A stretch of 64,000 bases of DNA from Bacteriovoracaceae bacterium (lineage in GTDB: Bacteria > Bdellovibrionota > Bacteriovoracia > Bacteriovoracales > Bacteriovoracaceae). The stretch's first letter is position 1, and each line of letters begins with the position of its first letter. The position numbers and the translations under genes are program-made. The notes under the pieces were generated by a model. It had not been told where the DNA came from. It was given only the letters and a program-made list of their open reading frames with translations, and ran no database searches. The stretch lies in the NCBI GenBank assembly GCA_947377285.1, contig CANCFT010000007.1:52876-116875 (forward strand). The letters are read 5' to 3'. Shown here one piece after another: positions 9,697 to 18,726 of this stretch.

Positions 9697-10203
9697 ATGA
9701 GTGAAAAAATAATTGTTTACCCAATTAGTGCTAATCCTCCGACTTGGGGGCATGCGGATATCATGATGAGAGCGGCTAACCATTTTGATAAAATCATTTG
9801 GGTTGCAGCAACAAATCCTCAAAAAAATTATATGTTCACTCTCGTTGAGCGTATTGAGATGATGCAATCCTATGTGGATTATTATAAATTAAAAAATGTA
9901 GAAATTTGTTCTCACGACGGAACAATTGCTCGTTTTGCCGAAAAAAAGGGAGCGACATTCTTATTGAGAGGACTTCGAAATTCGTCAGATTACCAAATGG
10001 AATTAGAACTTTCAGTAGGCAATAGAGGAATTAATAAAGAATTAGAAACCATATGCCTATTTGCGAAACCACATTTTGCGACTATTTCATCAACTCTCAT
10101 AAGAGAACTTGCTGTCTTAAATGAACGTATTGATCAATATGTTATGCCGTCAATTGCAAAAAAAATTCTTCATAAGCTTCACGGTGATAAGGCAATTATG
10201 TGA
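9697..10203 (+). CDS. coaD: Phosphopantetheine adenylyltransferase
   Basis: Catalyses the penultimate step of coenzyme A synthesis, 4'-phosphopantetheine plus ATP to dephospho-CoA. The nucleotidyltransferase T/HxGH motif appears as TWGHADI near residue 17. LLRGLRNSSDYQMELEL and the C-terminal ISSTLIREL motif are typical of the family. At 168 residues the length is normal. I prefer the ATG at 9697 because family members begin just before the YPxSANP strand; an in-frame ATG at 9676 is possible. It overlaps the next gene by 4 bases. The rest of the CoA/pantothenate genes in the window are at 19.7-22.2 kb. Confidence 0.93.
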   Translation: MSEKIIVYPISANPPTWGHADIMMRAANHFDKIIWVAATNPQKNYMFTLVERIEMMQSYVDYYKLKNVEICSHDGTIARFAEKKGATFLLRGLRNSSDYQMELELSVGNRGINKELETICLFAKPHFATISSTLIRELAVLNERIDQYVMPSIAKKILHKLHGDKAIM

Positions 10204-10775
10204 GAACCTTAATCATCCTAGGACACCCTGATAAAGATTCTTTTTGTTGTCACCTGGCCGATGCTTATGAAAATGGGGCCCGTGAAAAAGGGGGAGATGT
10301 CATGAGAATTAATCTTGTTGACCTCAATTTTGACCCTATTTTAAGAAAGGGGTATCGCCAAATTCAGTCACTTGAACCAGACCTAATAGAAGCTCAACGC
10401 TTAATCAAATGGGCCAATCATTTAGTTTTTGTCTATCCTGTTTGGTGGTCATCTCCACCGGCCCTGTTAAAAGGATTTATTGATCGAGTTTTTTTACCGG
10501 GATTTGCTTTTAAGTATCGTGAGAATAGTTCGATGTGGGATAAGCTTTTGATTGGAAGAAGTGCCCGATTGATACTCACAAGTGATGCTCCTGTTGCCTG
10601 GCTTTATTTTGCTTATTTTCATCCGGCTTTAAATATGATGAAAAAAGCGACCTTGGAATTTTGTGGAATTGTACCAGTTTCAGTGACAAGCTTTGGGGCA
10701 ATAAAAAATACAAGTGATAAAAAAAGAGAAATCTTGCTGAATAATGCTTACAGAGAAGGGCTTCAAGATAATTAA
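10200..10775 (+). CDS. NAD(P)H-dependent quinone oxidoreductase, flavodoxin fold
   Basis: The GTG start at 10200 overlaps the coaD stop (ATGTGA). The 191-residue protein belongs to the KefF/MdaB/YwrO-like NAD(P)H dehydrogenase (quinone) family. It has the N-terminal IILGHPDKDSF phosphate-binding strand-loop, the VFVYPVWWSSPPALLKGFIDRVF flavin-contact motif in the middle, and GFAFKY. Such enzymes carry FMN or FAD and reduce quinones or electrophiles by two electrons. Translational coupling to coaD is evident from the overlap, but no functional link is implied. Confidence 0.9.
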   Translation: MRTLIILGHPDKDSFCCHLADAYENGAREKGGDVMRINLVDLNFDPILRKGYRQIQSLEPDLIEAQRLIKWANHLVFVYPVWWSSPPALLKGFIDRVFLPGFAFKYRENSSMWDKLLIGRSARLILTSDAPVAWLYFAYFHPALNMMKKATLEFCGIVPVSVTSFGAIKNTSDKKREILLNNAYREGLQDN

Positions 10776-11539
10776 GGTTCTCGAAATTTTATTAAACTAT
10801 TCATATATGCTTTAGTAATGGCATTAGTATCAATTTTTGAAATACCTCGGTTGAAAATATCAGAATATTTTTTTCCAAGTTTATTCTTTTTAAAAAGGAC
10901 ATATAGCTTTTTATTTTCAATGAATTTTGAATTAACTTTTAATTGGCTTTTAAATTTGATTAGCTGACTGTTAGAAGTCATTAAATAATTAAATACATTG
11001 ATATCTATGATTGCTAAATCCACTCTTGAATGGGCCAATTTGGATATATTCGTTTCATCATCAATAGCAATATCTTTTTGAATGATTTTTTTTGAAAATA
11101 AATCATCGAGCTCATTTGTGTTTATATAGTCTTGAACAACTCCAATTTTATTTCCTTTTAACTCAATAAAATGGTTCCATTTTACTTGATGATTGAGTCT
11201 TTCAATTATACCCATTGGGCTAGAGATATGAGAATCCGTCACATAAAATTTATTAGACCTTTCCTCAGAATAGTAGGCGTTTAGGCATCCAACCGTAATA
11301 TCATCATTTTCAGTCATAGAGAGTGCTCTAGACCATGGTAGTATATCAATTCGAATATTTGAGTATCCTTCTGCTTTAAAGGCAGCTCTTAAGATTACTG
11401 AACTAAGACCTTGTTCCGGAAGATTAAGACCACCATAAGGAGGCCAATTGAGAGTGGCAAATTTAATTTTCTCTTCGGCCCAAGTTAACTTTGGCAGAAG
11501 ATTTAGTAAGAAAAATGCAATAAAAAGTAATTGTTTCAG
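10772..11539 (-). CDS. Periplasmic solute-binding protein (SBP family 3-like) with a CTG start
   Basis: An ATG at 11317 would start the protein inside its domain. The same frame stays open upstream to a stop near 11549 and contains no ATG, GTG or TTG. A CTG at 11537-11539, preceded by AAAGAG about 7 bases away, opens a textbook signal peptide (KQLLFIAFFLL...TWAEE). The typical family 3 strand KIKFATLNWPPYGGLNLPE follows. The resulting 255-residue length is normal for amino-acid or polar-solute binding proteins of this family, which also includes periplasmic proteins with no transporter. No ABC permease lies nearby. A TATAAT about 30 bases upstream of the SD could be the -10. Confidence 0.75.
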   Translation of the reverse strand: MKQLLFIAFFLLNLLPKLTWAEEKIKFATLNWPPYGGLNLPEQGLSSVILRAAFKAEGYSNIRIDILPWSRALSMTENDDITVGCLNAYYSEERSNKFYVTDSHISSPMGIIERLNHQVKWNHFIELKGNKIGVVQDYINTNELDDLFSKKIIQKDIAIDDETNISKLAHSRVDLAIIDINVFNYLMTSNSQLIKFKSQLKVNSKFIENKKLYVLFKKNKLGKKYSDIFNRGISKIDTNAITKAYMNSLIKFREP

Positions 11540-11635
11540 TTGAAATCTCTTTATTTAATTTATAATTTTTTATTATAGTCAAATTCATTAAAAAAGAAAT
11601 TTAAGAGCAACTTAATTAAGTTTTGCACTGTGTAG

Positions 11636-12484
11636 CTAAGTTTTGGAATATATAGTGTAACCCAAATAAAATTTAACGAGCTCTTCTAATTGTTTACTAT
11701 TTTCTTTTTGCTTTAACCATCCAGGAGTGGGAGGAGTCCTCCCAATTTTTTCGGATTCTATTCCAAAATATTTTGTCATCTCTTCTTTCCATCCCTGTTC
11801 GAGAAAAAAATTAAACCAATGATCAGGATAAAAAAGAAAAGGAGCATTTTTCATTTGTTTAATTCTCTTGGGGGTACGCAAAAAAGATAAAATTTCTGGA
11901 GAATAATATTCAGTAATCCAATACTCAAAATTATAAAAACTGTGAAGTTCCTGAGCTAAAAGCCTTACATCATGATTTGATAAATAAGGGATAACTCCTT
12001 CAGTAAGTATTAATACTTTTTTTGATTTACTAGAAACATCTCTAAATAAAGACTGGCGTAAGTTGTCAGAAGTTAAATCGAGTGCAATTCGTTCTAAATG
12101 ACAATTAGGTTTAAAGGTTTGAAGCAGATTATTTTTTCGATTTATTAATTGAGGAAAATCAATTTCAATCCATTTGATATCGGGTCCAATTGGAAGTCGA
12201 TAAGGTCTTGTGTCTAATCCTGCACCTAAATTGAGAATTGTATCCACTCCCAAATTTATCAAATTTAAAATAAACTGATCAACTATTAAAGTCCTAATCA
12301 CGACAGACCACGAAGTAAAGCGAGAGCCTTGGGTGTAAGTGGCCAGTGCTGCTCCAAAGTCACCAATGAGAACTTGGGCCAAGGGATCACTAAAAAGTGC
12401 ATCTTTTCGATTTGATTCTTCAGCTCTGTAGGCCGCGATCCAAAGTGCTGTATCGGTAATGTCCTTAATTTCGTTTTTAGACAT
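11636..12484 (-). CDS. LCM-type SAM-dependent methyltransferase
   Basis: The 282-residue protein matches the leucine-carboxyl-methyltransferase-like family of bacterial SAM methyltransferases (TIGR00027 type). It has an N-terminal DTALWIAAYRAEES motif, an FSDPLAQ segment, the SAM-binding NLGAGLDTRPYRL loop near residue 87 and EIDFPQL for ribose binding. The acceptor in bacterial members is usually unknown; some act on small molecules or polyketides. The gene stands alone between convergent and divergent neighbours. Confidence 0.88.
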   Translation of the reverse strand: MSKNEIKDITDTALWIAAYRAEESNRKDALFSDPLAQVLIGDFGAALATYTQGSRFTSWSVVIRTLIVDQFILNLINLGVDTILNLGAGLDTRPYRLPIGPDIKWIEIDFPQLINRKNNLLQTFKPNCHLERIALDLTSDNLRQSLFRDVSSKSKKVLILTEGVIPYLSNHDVRLLAQELHSFYNFEYWITEYYSPEILSFLRTPKRIKQMKNAPFLFYPDHWFNFFLEQGWKEEMTKYFGIESEKIGRTPPTPGWLKQKENSKQLEELVKFYLGYTIYSKT

Positions 12485-12585
12485 GAACTATTTTAAGAAC
12501 TATTTTGGCAAATGCCATATATTTATGCCAGAATAAAAATTAACCAACTGTCATAGTTGAGTATTTTTAATAATTTAAATTATTA

Positions 12586-12615
12586 TTAACGACATTTCAG
12601 CGATCCCTTTATAAT
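12586..12615 (+). promoter_or_regulatory. Putative promoter of the FecR-domain gene, with adjacent palindrome
   Basis: TTAACG (12586-12591), an 18-base spacer and TATAAT (12610-12615) lie 35 bases before the start codon. Immediately upstream, 12568-12585 is a perfect 18-bp AT palindrome (TAATAATTT with its complement). This could be a regulator site or merely a composition effect. Confidence 0.5.
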
Positions 12616-12650
12616 TAGATGATAAAAAGTAATTAAAATGGAGAGCCTCG

Positions 12651-14123
12651 GTGAAAAATACATATTTAATTTTAAGTCTAATATTCGTTTTCTTATTTTC
12701 AAATGTAAGCTTGGCTGAAGATTCTTCCAATGTGGCCAAAGTTATTTTAATGAGAGGGCAAGCAACTGCAAAATTAAAAGATGGCAAAGAAATGAACTTA
12801 GCAATTGATCAATCAATACCAGAAGGTGCAGAAATAAATACCTCACCAAAAAGTTTTGTGAAATTAATTTTTATAGATAAATCAGTAATGAATTTAGGGC
12901 CATCTAGTTCAATTGTAATTCGCAATTTTCCTAAAAATGAAGCAGGAATTATAAATCTATTAAAAGGTCAAATACGGTCAGAAGTTACAAAAAATTATAT
13001 GGAAATGTCTGATAAAAGTAAGAGCAAGCTTTATATCCAAACTAAATCTGCCGCAATGGGGATAAGAGGTACTGATTTTCAAGTGAATTACAATCCTGCA
13101 AATCAAAACAGTGCTCTTATTGTTTTTGAAGGTAAAGTTGTAATGTCTCATATTGACCGCGCTAATCAAAATGATTCATTTAACCAAGTAAAACTTGAAC
13201 AGTTAGTTTCGAACAACACAGCAGTCCTTGTGAAACAAGGACAAATTTCAGCAGTTAATTTAAATATTTCGGATAGAGCACTTGTTCCAACAAAATTAGC
13301 ACCAAAACAATTAGATGCACTTAAAGAAAATACTACTGGAGTTGATGATGAATCTAAAAACAAGAAAAAAACGAGAGATATAGTTCCTCCAGGAGTAGAT
13401 AGAGATTCATTTATTAATGCACAACCTGAGCTTGTCAAAAAAGAAGTAGCAGAAGCGAAGGGCTTTTTTAATGAAAAAACACACGAGTTTAAACCTAATG
13501 CTGGAAGTATAATTGATTTAAAGACAGTTAATATTATTACCCCTCCTCCAGAAGCTCAATTTGATCACGCTTCTAAAACTTTTATAATTCCAGAAACGTT
13601 TGGAAGGATTGACGATCGCTCTGGTGAATTTAAAGCCCCAAAAGGTTTTGAACTATCGAATGAAGGTCAATTTCAGGCGGTCGTAAAAGAGCCTATTAAA
13701 AATCAACCATTGGCCGTAGCAAAAGAAGTTATGAATATTCCAACCGCTAATATGGGCACAGTCGGATTGCCTCCAGCTGATTCTGCTTCAGGAATAGCTC
13801 CAGTGAAAATGCCAACTTCAATAACTCCAAATGCTGGTTCTACAGTTCTTAATCCTCCACCTCCAACAGTGATAACTACGGTAGCAGCTCCGGCAACATT
13901 AACAACTGTTGCACCTCCTCCAGTATTAACAATTGTATCCCCAACTGTGATTGTGCCTATTAAGACACCTATATTAAATACAACAATAGTTCAGCCAGCT
14001 ATAACTCCAACATCAACCTCAAATACAGCGCCTGCAGCTGGCAATATCGCGACACCGATTAAACCGGCCATTATTACGACTCCACCTGTTTTGGTTAATC
14101 CGACTCAATTGCCGGCCATCTAG
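12651..14123 (+). CDS. Secreted FecR-domain protein
   Basis: A GTG start with a GGAGAG site opens a signal peptide (to about residue 23, SLAED). A FecR-like beta-sandwich follows (roughly residues 30-170), with the characteristic TSPKSFVKLIFIDKSVMNLGP strand pattern and SAAMGIRGTDFQV. After residue 240 the protein becomes low complexity, and from about 370 it is strongly Pro/Thr/Ala-rich, like a stalk or periplasm-spanning linker. Classical FecR is a membrane anti-sigma regulator. This one has no transmembrane segment or sigma-factor partner, so it is more likely a surface or periplasmic protein. It is 5 bases upstream of the TPR/barrel gene and surely co-transcribed. Confidence 0.85.
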   Translation: MKNTYLILSLIFVFLFSNVSLAEDSSNVAKVILMRGQATAKLKDGKEMNLAIDQSIPEGAEINTSPKSFVKLIFIDKSVMNLGPSSSIVIRNFPKNEAGIINLLKGQIRSEVTKNYMEMSDKSKSKLYIQTKSAAMGIRGTDFQVNYNPANQNSALIVFEGKVVMSHIDRANQNDSFNQVKLEQLVSNNTAVLVKQGQISAVNLNISDRALVPTKLAPKQLDALKENTTGVDDESKNKKKTRDIVPPGVDRDSFINAQPELVKKEVAEAKGFFNEKTHEFKPNAGSIIDLKTVNIITPPPEAQFDHASKTFIIPETFGRIDDRSGEFKAPKGFELSNEGQFQAVVKEPIKNQPLAVAKEVMNIPTANMGTVGLPPADSASGIAPVKMPTSITPNAGSTVLNPPPPTVITTVAAPATLTTVAPPPVLTIVSPTVIVPIKTPILNTTIVQPAITPTSTSNTAPAAGNIATPIKPAIITTPPVLVNPTQLPAI

Positions 14124-14128
14124 CTAGG

Positions 14129-15721
14129 ATGAAGTTGGGATATATACAATTACTTTTTTTCTGCTTATTGATTCCGATTTTATCAAGTGCAGAAATTCCA
14201 ATTGAATTTAAAAAATATTTTCAATCGGAACAATATTCAGAAGCAATAGAATCCCTTAATTCTTTAAATGGAAATGTACTGTTAAAAGGGCAAAAAGCTT
14301 ATTTAACAGGACTATGTTTTTCCAGGCTTAGAAATTATGATCAAGCGATTTTAAATTTCAAACAAGCAGTTAAAGACGAAGATGCAGACCTAGATTTAAA
14401 TTATGAATATGGCCAAGCACTTTTTGCCAATAATAGTTTAAAACAAGCTCGTTATGAGTTTTCAAAATCTGCAGGGAAAAATTTCAATTTTCCGGCTTCA
14501 ATGTACTATGTTGCCTATATCTCTGAATTACTTGGTGATGAAGTTACTGCAAAAGTAAGCTATTGGAAGTTAATCAAAGACAATCGAACTGATAAAAAGT
14601 TTTTACAAATTGCTTATTTTCAATATGCAAAAAACTTATTGAAAATGATGCGAAATGAAGAGCAGTCAATAAAATATGTAAATAGAACTTTAATCACGCT
14701 TGATATTAATTTAATTAACTATGTTCCACGATATGTTCTGCCTTTGCTTCAAAAGGCAAAGGATATTGATGCAAAATCTTCTGTAGGACTAGAAGCAGAC
14801 CAAACTATCAAAGTTCTTATTGAAGAGTTTAGGCTTGATCCAAATATTTTATCAAATGGTAGACGAGTTTCTGCCACAAGAGGCTATGTTAATCTAGCGC
14901 AAAGATTTAAATATGATAATAATGTTGCTCAAACTAAATTAGGGTCTAGCTTTTTTGAAACTGAGGCATTCGGAAAATACGATTTTATATTAAAAAAGCA
15001 GTTTGTTATTTCACCCGAAATTCGAGTTACCAATTCAAAATATAACAATAAAAAAGATTCTTTAGTTTATCAATACGACTCACTGTCATTTTCAAGTGCA
15101 CTTCGCAATAAATATGAACATAGGGTTAATGGCCAACCGGCAAGTTTAATATTGGATTTAGATTACAATTCCCTCAACAGAGATTGGAGAAAAAATCATA
15201 GCAATGAATATTTCTCTAAAACAATATCTTCGGTTATCGGAGAGCAATTCTCGCTCATTAATTCTGGAGAAACGACGTTTAAATTTAAGCAAACTGAATA
15301 TAATGATCAAACAATCTTATCAAACTATAAGGCCCAAGGTTTTACGTTTGATCAGTATTTTACATTTCAGGATGGGCTACATTTTTTAATTTTTACTTTT
15401 GACAGGACTAGTTATAATTATTATGAAGCAAGCTCATATAGTAATAAAACTTACCTAGCGAGACTTGTCTATCTAGCATTTGAAGTTGTTCCAACATATA
15501 CACTCCAATGTACTTTTTCTGTATCATTGACAGAGACTATGGCCCAAAATGAATTGCGAGGTCAGGAACTTAGCTTGAATCCAACGATTGATATAACTAA
15601 AGCACTTACTGATAAACTTAAAATGGGGATAAATTTTAGTTATACCGATTATCATTCAAAGCAAATAGAATACCAATTTAAAAAACAGATTCTTTCTCTA
15701 GAAGTTAATTATACTTTTTAA
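14129..15721 (+). CDS. TPR plus C-terminal beta-barrel-like outer membrane protein
   Basis: A signal peptide (to about residue 21) is followed by TPR-like helices, roughly residues 25-220 (for example YSEAIESLNSLNG, YDQAILNFKQAVK). Residues from about 250 to the end show alternating aromatic/hydrophobic strands and finish with SLEVNYTF, a terminal Phe typical of outer membrane barrels. This order resembles Slam-type and related TPR-barrel exporters, but I cannot assign it to that family from sequence alone. The start follows the FecR-gene stop by 5 bases with only a weak AGG nearby, so translation is probably coupled. Together the pair looks like an exported substrate or stalk plus an outer membrane partner. 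Confidence 0.78.
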   Translation: MKLGYIQLLFFCLLIPILSSAEIPIEFKKYFQSEQYSEAIESLNSLNGNVLLKGQKAYLTGLCFSRLRNYDQAILNFKQAVKDEDADLDLNYEYGQALFANNSLKQARYEFSKSAGKNFNFPASMYYVAYISELLGDEVTAKVSYWKLIKDNRTDKKFLQIAYFQYAKNLLKMMRNEEQSIKYVNRTLITLDINLINYVPRYVLPLLQKAKDIDAKSSVGLEADQTIKVLIEEFRLDPNILSNGRRVSATRGYVNLAQRFKYDNNVAQTKLGSSFFETEAFGKYDFILKKQFVISPEIRVTNSKYNNKKDSLVYQYDSLSFSSALRNKYEHRVNGQPASLILDLDYNSLNRDWRKNHSNEYFSKTISSVIGEQFSLINSGETTFKFKQTEYNDQTILSNYKAQGFTFDQYFTFQDGLHFLIFTFDRTSYNYYEASSYSNKTYLARLVYLAFEVVPTYTLQCTFSVSLTETMAQNELRGQELSLNPTIDITKALTDKLKMGINFSYTDYHSKQIEYQFKKQILSLEVNYTF

Positions 15722-15723
15722 TT

Positions 15724-16452
15724 TCACAATTTACTGGAAGCTTTAATAAATGAACTTCGAACATCGATTTCTTCAGGTATGTCTTCAAGGACACTATAAA
15801 GTGTAACTAGGGCAATTCCTAGTACTGCAAACTCCGGATTTAAAGGGATATCTTCTTTTAAAAAAAAGGTGAATATTTCATTAAAAGAATTTTTTAATTT
15901 TGTGAGTGAGAAATGTACAGGATTTAATCGTCCGTCACCAAAATATTTGGTAAATAACTCAATTATATCTTTTTTTTGTTTTTCACTGGCACTTTGCTGA
16001 ATAATTCCAATTTTCGTTAGTCCCTGTTCAAATTGTATCTGATTATCAAAATAGAATCCGCTATATAATAGCCTAACTCCTTCAAGGAATTGATTTGAAA
16101 ACTTATACTGAAGTCTGGATGGTTTCCATTTGATAGCATTGCCAGCAGATACGAATGCATTTCGATAATCAAGATGTACTGAAGTTTCAGAATCAAAAAA
16201 TTGAGTAAAATACACTTGTAATATTAATTCACCATCATTTTTGGAAAAAGGTATTTTTTTAGAGATTTGCAATTCTTTTACAATTGAAATATCTGGTAAC
16301 TTCCAATGATTAATTCTTTTTTGTAATTCTTCATCATATAATTTTTTGTTAACGAGTGAACTTGTCACACTTGATCCAATACGAATTGAATCTTTAATAG
16401 ATAATAGTTTAAAAGCTTTTTGAGGGAAAAGTTTTAAAATTTCATTGTCCAT
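15724..16452 (-). CDS. Hypothetical cytoplasmic protein
   Basis: The 242-residue protein lacks a signal peptide or membrane segment. An AGGA site lies 5 bases before its ATG. It contains aromatic and charged residues with helical predicted character and no motif I recognise. It follows the SDR-family gene by 6 bases and probably shares its transcript (tcdA, SDR, this gene). Its stop converges on the TPR-barrel gene stop with 2 bases between. Confidence 0.75.
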   Translation of the reverse strand: MDNEILKLFPQKAFKLLSIKDSIRIGSSVTSSLVNKKLYDEELQKRINHWKLPDISIVKELQISKKIPFSKNDGELILQVYFTQFFDSETSVHLDYRNAFVSAGNAIKWKPSRLQYKFSNQFLEGVRLLYSGFYFDNQIQFEQGLTKIGIIQQSASEKQKKDIIELFTKYFGDGRLNPVHFSLTKLKNSFNEIFTFFLKEDIPLNPEFAVLGIALVTLYSVLEDIPEEIDVRSSFIKASSKL

Positions 16453-16458
16453 GATTTC

Positions 16459-17826
16459 CTATAGTTTTTTTCTAATTAAATATTTTCCAAATGACTGCAT
16501 TACAAAAAGATGAAATAGGGCTTGAGTGTATTTATAAACATACCAAGGCAAACTTGGTTTATATTCATGGATAGCAATTATTTTATAGAGTCCTTGATAT
16601 ATATTGCGAAATTCTAACCTTGCTCTTTTACTCTCGCCAACCAAGAGTCCAGATCTAATATAATACAATTCTCTGCCTTCAAAACTTCTAGATTCTGAAT
16701 ATTCAAATACCAGTAGTGGAGACTTCAACAGAAAAAAATTGATTTTAAAAAAAGCACCTTCATGATGAACTGTAATTATCTTTCTGAAGAATAAATTAAG
16801 CCAGTCAAAATAAAGTTCTGATACTTTTTTAACATCACTTCGAAAGAGTGTAGTCACTCTCTGTACAGATCTGACGTCGGAGTCATTACTACTTCCTTTG
16901 TATGTATAAGCAGTTGGATTTTTCTGAGACAATTTTCTTTGAGACAATGATCTAGTTATTGATTCTTGGTAACTCATTGGTGAGATAAAGTTTAATTCTT
17001 CAGGCTTTGGAGAAATGGGAATCATATGCGTTTTTAAACTATCGACTAGTGGATAAACTAAATCCCGCGGAGCTCCTGTGATGAGACAAACCCATAATTT
17101 TGAAAGTTTTGGTGAAACAAAAGGAACTGGAAGAAAAAAATGTTTACGGTTTAATTTTATTGATAATTCTCTCATCATTTCTTCATAAGATAATGGGTCT
17201 GGACCGCAAATATCGAGACATTCATTTTCTATTAAATTTTGATTTTCAATTCGATTTTTAATAATCGCTACTGCATCCCAAACAGATATGGGATAAGAAA
17301 GTGTAGAAGTCCAATAGGGACAAATCATAACAGGTAATCTTTCAACTAATCTGAGCATCATTTCAAATGATGAGCCTCCAGGACCAATGATAAGGCCAGC
17401 ACGTAAGCTTGACGTTGGAATGCCAGATGATTTTAAAATATTTTCAACTTCGAGTCTACTTTGTAAATGCTCACTTAAGATTGCATCAGGAGGAATGATT
17501 CCACTTAAATAGACAATTTTTTTAATGTTTGCACTCTTGGCCGCTTTTGCAAAATTATCGGCTAAAATCATATCAAAATCGCGAAAACTTCCTTGAGTTA
17601 AACGGGCCGAAGGCAACATTGAATGAATTAAATAAACTGCGACGTCAGCATTTTTTAACGTTTTTTCTATATCAATAAGAGAAAATAAATCACATTGCAC
17701 CCATTCAATTAAGTTTTCAGGTTTTTTTGCATAACGAGAAATGCCTACAACTTGGTGGTCGTGCTTAAGAACATTGACCAGTTCTTTTCCAATAAATCCA
17801 GAAGCACCTGCGACAACAATTTTCAT
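16459..17826 (-). CDS. NAD(P)-binding SDR-family protein with DUF2867-like C-terminus
   Basis: The N-terminal half is an atypical short-chain dehydrogenase: GASGFIGKELV nucleotide-binding loop at residues 7-17, VAVYLIHSM strand, and a KIVYLSGIIPP segment. It resembles the YbjT/complex I NDUFA9-like subgroup. The C-terminal 150-170 residues (LYFDWLNLFFRKII onward) look like the DUF2867 lipid-binding-like domain often fused to it. The 455-residue length fits this fusion. Substrate is unknown. It lies 36 bases downstream of tcdA on the same strand. Confidence 0.85.
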   Translation of the reverse strand: MKIVVAGASGFIGKELVNVLKHDHQVVGISRYAKKPENLIEWVQCDLFSLIDIEKTLKNADVAVYLIHSMLPSARLTQGSFRDFDMILADNFAKAAKSANIKKIVYLSGIIPPDAILSEHLQSRLEVENILKSSGIPTSSLRAGLIIGPGGSSFEMMLRLVERLPVMICPYWTSTLSYPISVWDAVAIIKNRIENQNLIENECLDICGPDPLSYEEMMRELSIKLNRKHFFLPVPFVSPKLSKLWVCLITGAPRDLVYPLVDSLKTHMIPISPKPEELNFISPMSYQESITRSLSQRKLSQKNPTAYTYKGSSNDSDVRSVQRVTTLFRSDVKKVSELYFDWLNLFFRKIITVHHEGAFFKINFFLLKSPLLVFEYSESRSFEGRELYYIRSGLLVGESKRARLEFRNIYQGLYKIIAIHEYKPSLPWYVYKYTQALFHLFVMQSFGKYLIRKKL

Positions 17827-17862
17827 TTGGAATCTCTTTTTTTTTACGATAGATTCATTTGT

Positions 17863-18669
17863 TTATTTCTTAGAAATTGAATTTATCACATGACTTGCGG
17901 CCATGAAACCAAAAATTCCTGTTATGTGTGTCGTTGAACCAAAACCAGTTTCACAATCAAGTTTTAAATTTTCACCAGCTTCTGAAGTTGAGCAAACACT
18001 CCCATCACTTTGTGGGTACATTTGGTCTTCTGGAGAATAAACACAAGAGATGTTAAAAAGTTGTTTTTTACTTCTAGAAAATCCTGCTCCGGAAGGAAAA
18101 TTAAATTCTTGGCGTAATCTTTTTCGTAGTGAAAATAAAAGTGAATCGTTGCAGGCCAAACCAAGGTCATCTATTTTTATTAAGGCAGGATTTATTTTCC
18201 CTGCTGCTCCACCAACAATGATTAAAGGAATATTTTTTTCTTTGCAAAGCGAAGCAAGAACGCACTTATTTTGTAAGCTATCTATGGCATCTATAACGTA
18301 ATCATATTTAAGATCTAATATGGATTGAGCAGTTTCTATTGTAAAAAAATCCTCTATTGTCCTGATGTTACATTGTGGATTGATCGCAGAAATTCTTTCA
18401 GCAACTGCATTAACTTTCATTTTTCCAAACATGGAGTCATGGGCATGAATTTGTCGGTTCGTATTTGTGATACAAATATCGTCGAGGTCTACCAGTGTAA
18501 TAGACCCAATACCTGAACGAGCAAGTGCCTCAGCTGCCCAAGTACCTACACCGCCCAGACCAATGATGAGAACGTGGGAATCGAGTAGGCGCTTTAGGCC
18601 AGCTGTACCGTAGAGTCTAGCAATACCACCGAAGCGTAGGTTGTAATCTTGATAGTCGAATTCTTTCAT
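17863..18669 (-). CDS. tcdA: tRNA threonylcarbamoyladenosine dehydratase
   Basis: TcdA (CsdL/YgdL) is an E1-like enzyme that uses ATP to cyclise t6A37 of tRNA to ct6A. Seen here: RFGGIARLYG at the N-terminus, the Rossmann loop IIGLGGVGTWAAEALARSG, LVDLDDICITNTNRQIHA and the GSTTHITGIFG C-terminal motif, over about 268 residues. I choose the ATG at 18669 because it matches the usual N-terminus and a -10 box (TATAGT) ends only 6 bases before it, implying a leaderless mRNA. A TTG at 18684 is the alternative. Confidence 0.93.
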   Translation of the reverse strand: MKEFDYQDYNLRFGGIARLYGTAGLKRLLDSHVLIIGLGGVGTWAAEALARSGIGSITLVDLDDICITNTNRQIHAHDSMFGKMKVNAVAERISAINPQCNIRTIEDFFTIETAQSILDLKYDYVIDAIDSLQNKCVLASLCKEKNIPLIIVGGAAGKINPALIKIDDLGLACNDSLLFSLRKRLRQEFNFPSGAGFSRSKKQLFNISCVYSPEDQMYPQSDGSVCSTSEAGENLKLDCETGFGSTTHITGIFGFMAASHVINSISKK

Positions 18670-18675
18670 GCAAAA

Positions 18676-18704
18676 ACTATACAATTGGCTCTTTTCATTT
18701 GGAA
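18676..18704 (-). promoter_or_regulatory. Putative leaderless promoter of tcdA
   Basis: On the minus strand TTCCAA (18699-18704), a 17-base spacer and TATAGT (18676-18681) end 6 bases before the tcdA ATG. There is no convincing SD for that ATG. Confidence 0.5.
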
Positions 18705-18720
18705 GCCATAAAGGAATAAT
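18692..18720 (+). promoter_or_regulatory. Putative leaderless promoter of the YoaK-like gene
   Basis: TTTTCA (18692-18697), a 17-base spacer and AATAAT (18715-18720) end 6 bases before the ATG at 18727. It overlaps the divergent tcdA promoter. An AGGA 11 bases before the ATG is too far away to be a normal SD. Confidence 0.4.
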
Positions 18721-18726
18721 TACAGA

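Noticed and set aside
11317..11317. ATG at 11317 as the start of the binding protein
   Set aside because: It would remove the signal peptide and the conserved N-terminal strand that are plainly encoded upstream in the same frame.
12568..12585. 18-bp AT palindrome as a certain operator
   Set aside because: Pure A/T palindromes are common by chance in this composition, so I only mention it under the promoter.
13860..14122. Pro/Thr/Ala-rich DNA of the FecR gene as a tandem repeat array
   Set aside because: The protein composition repeats, but the DNA has no regular period that I can see.
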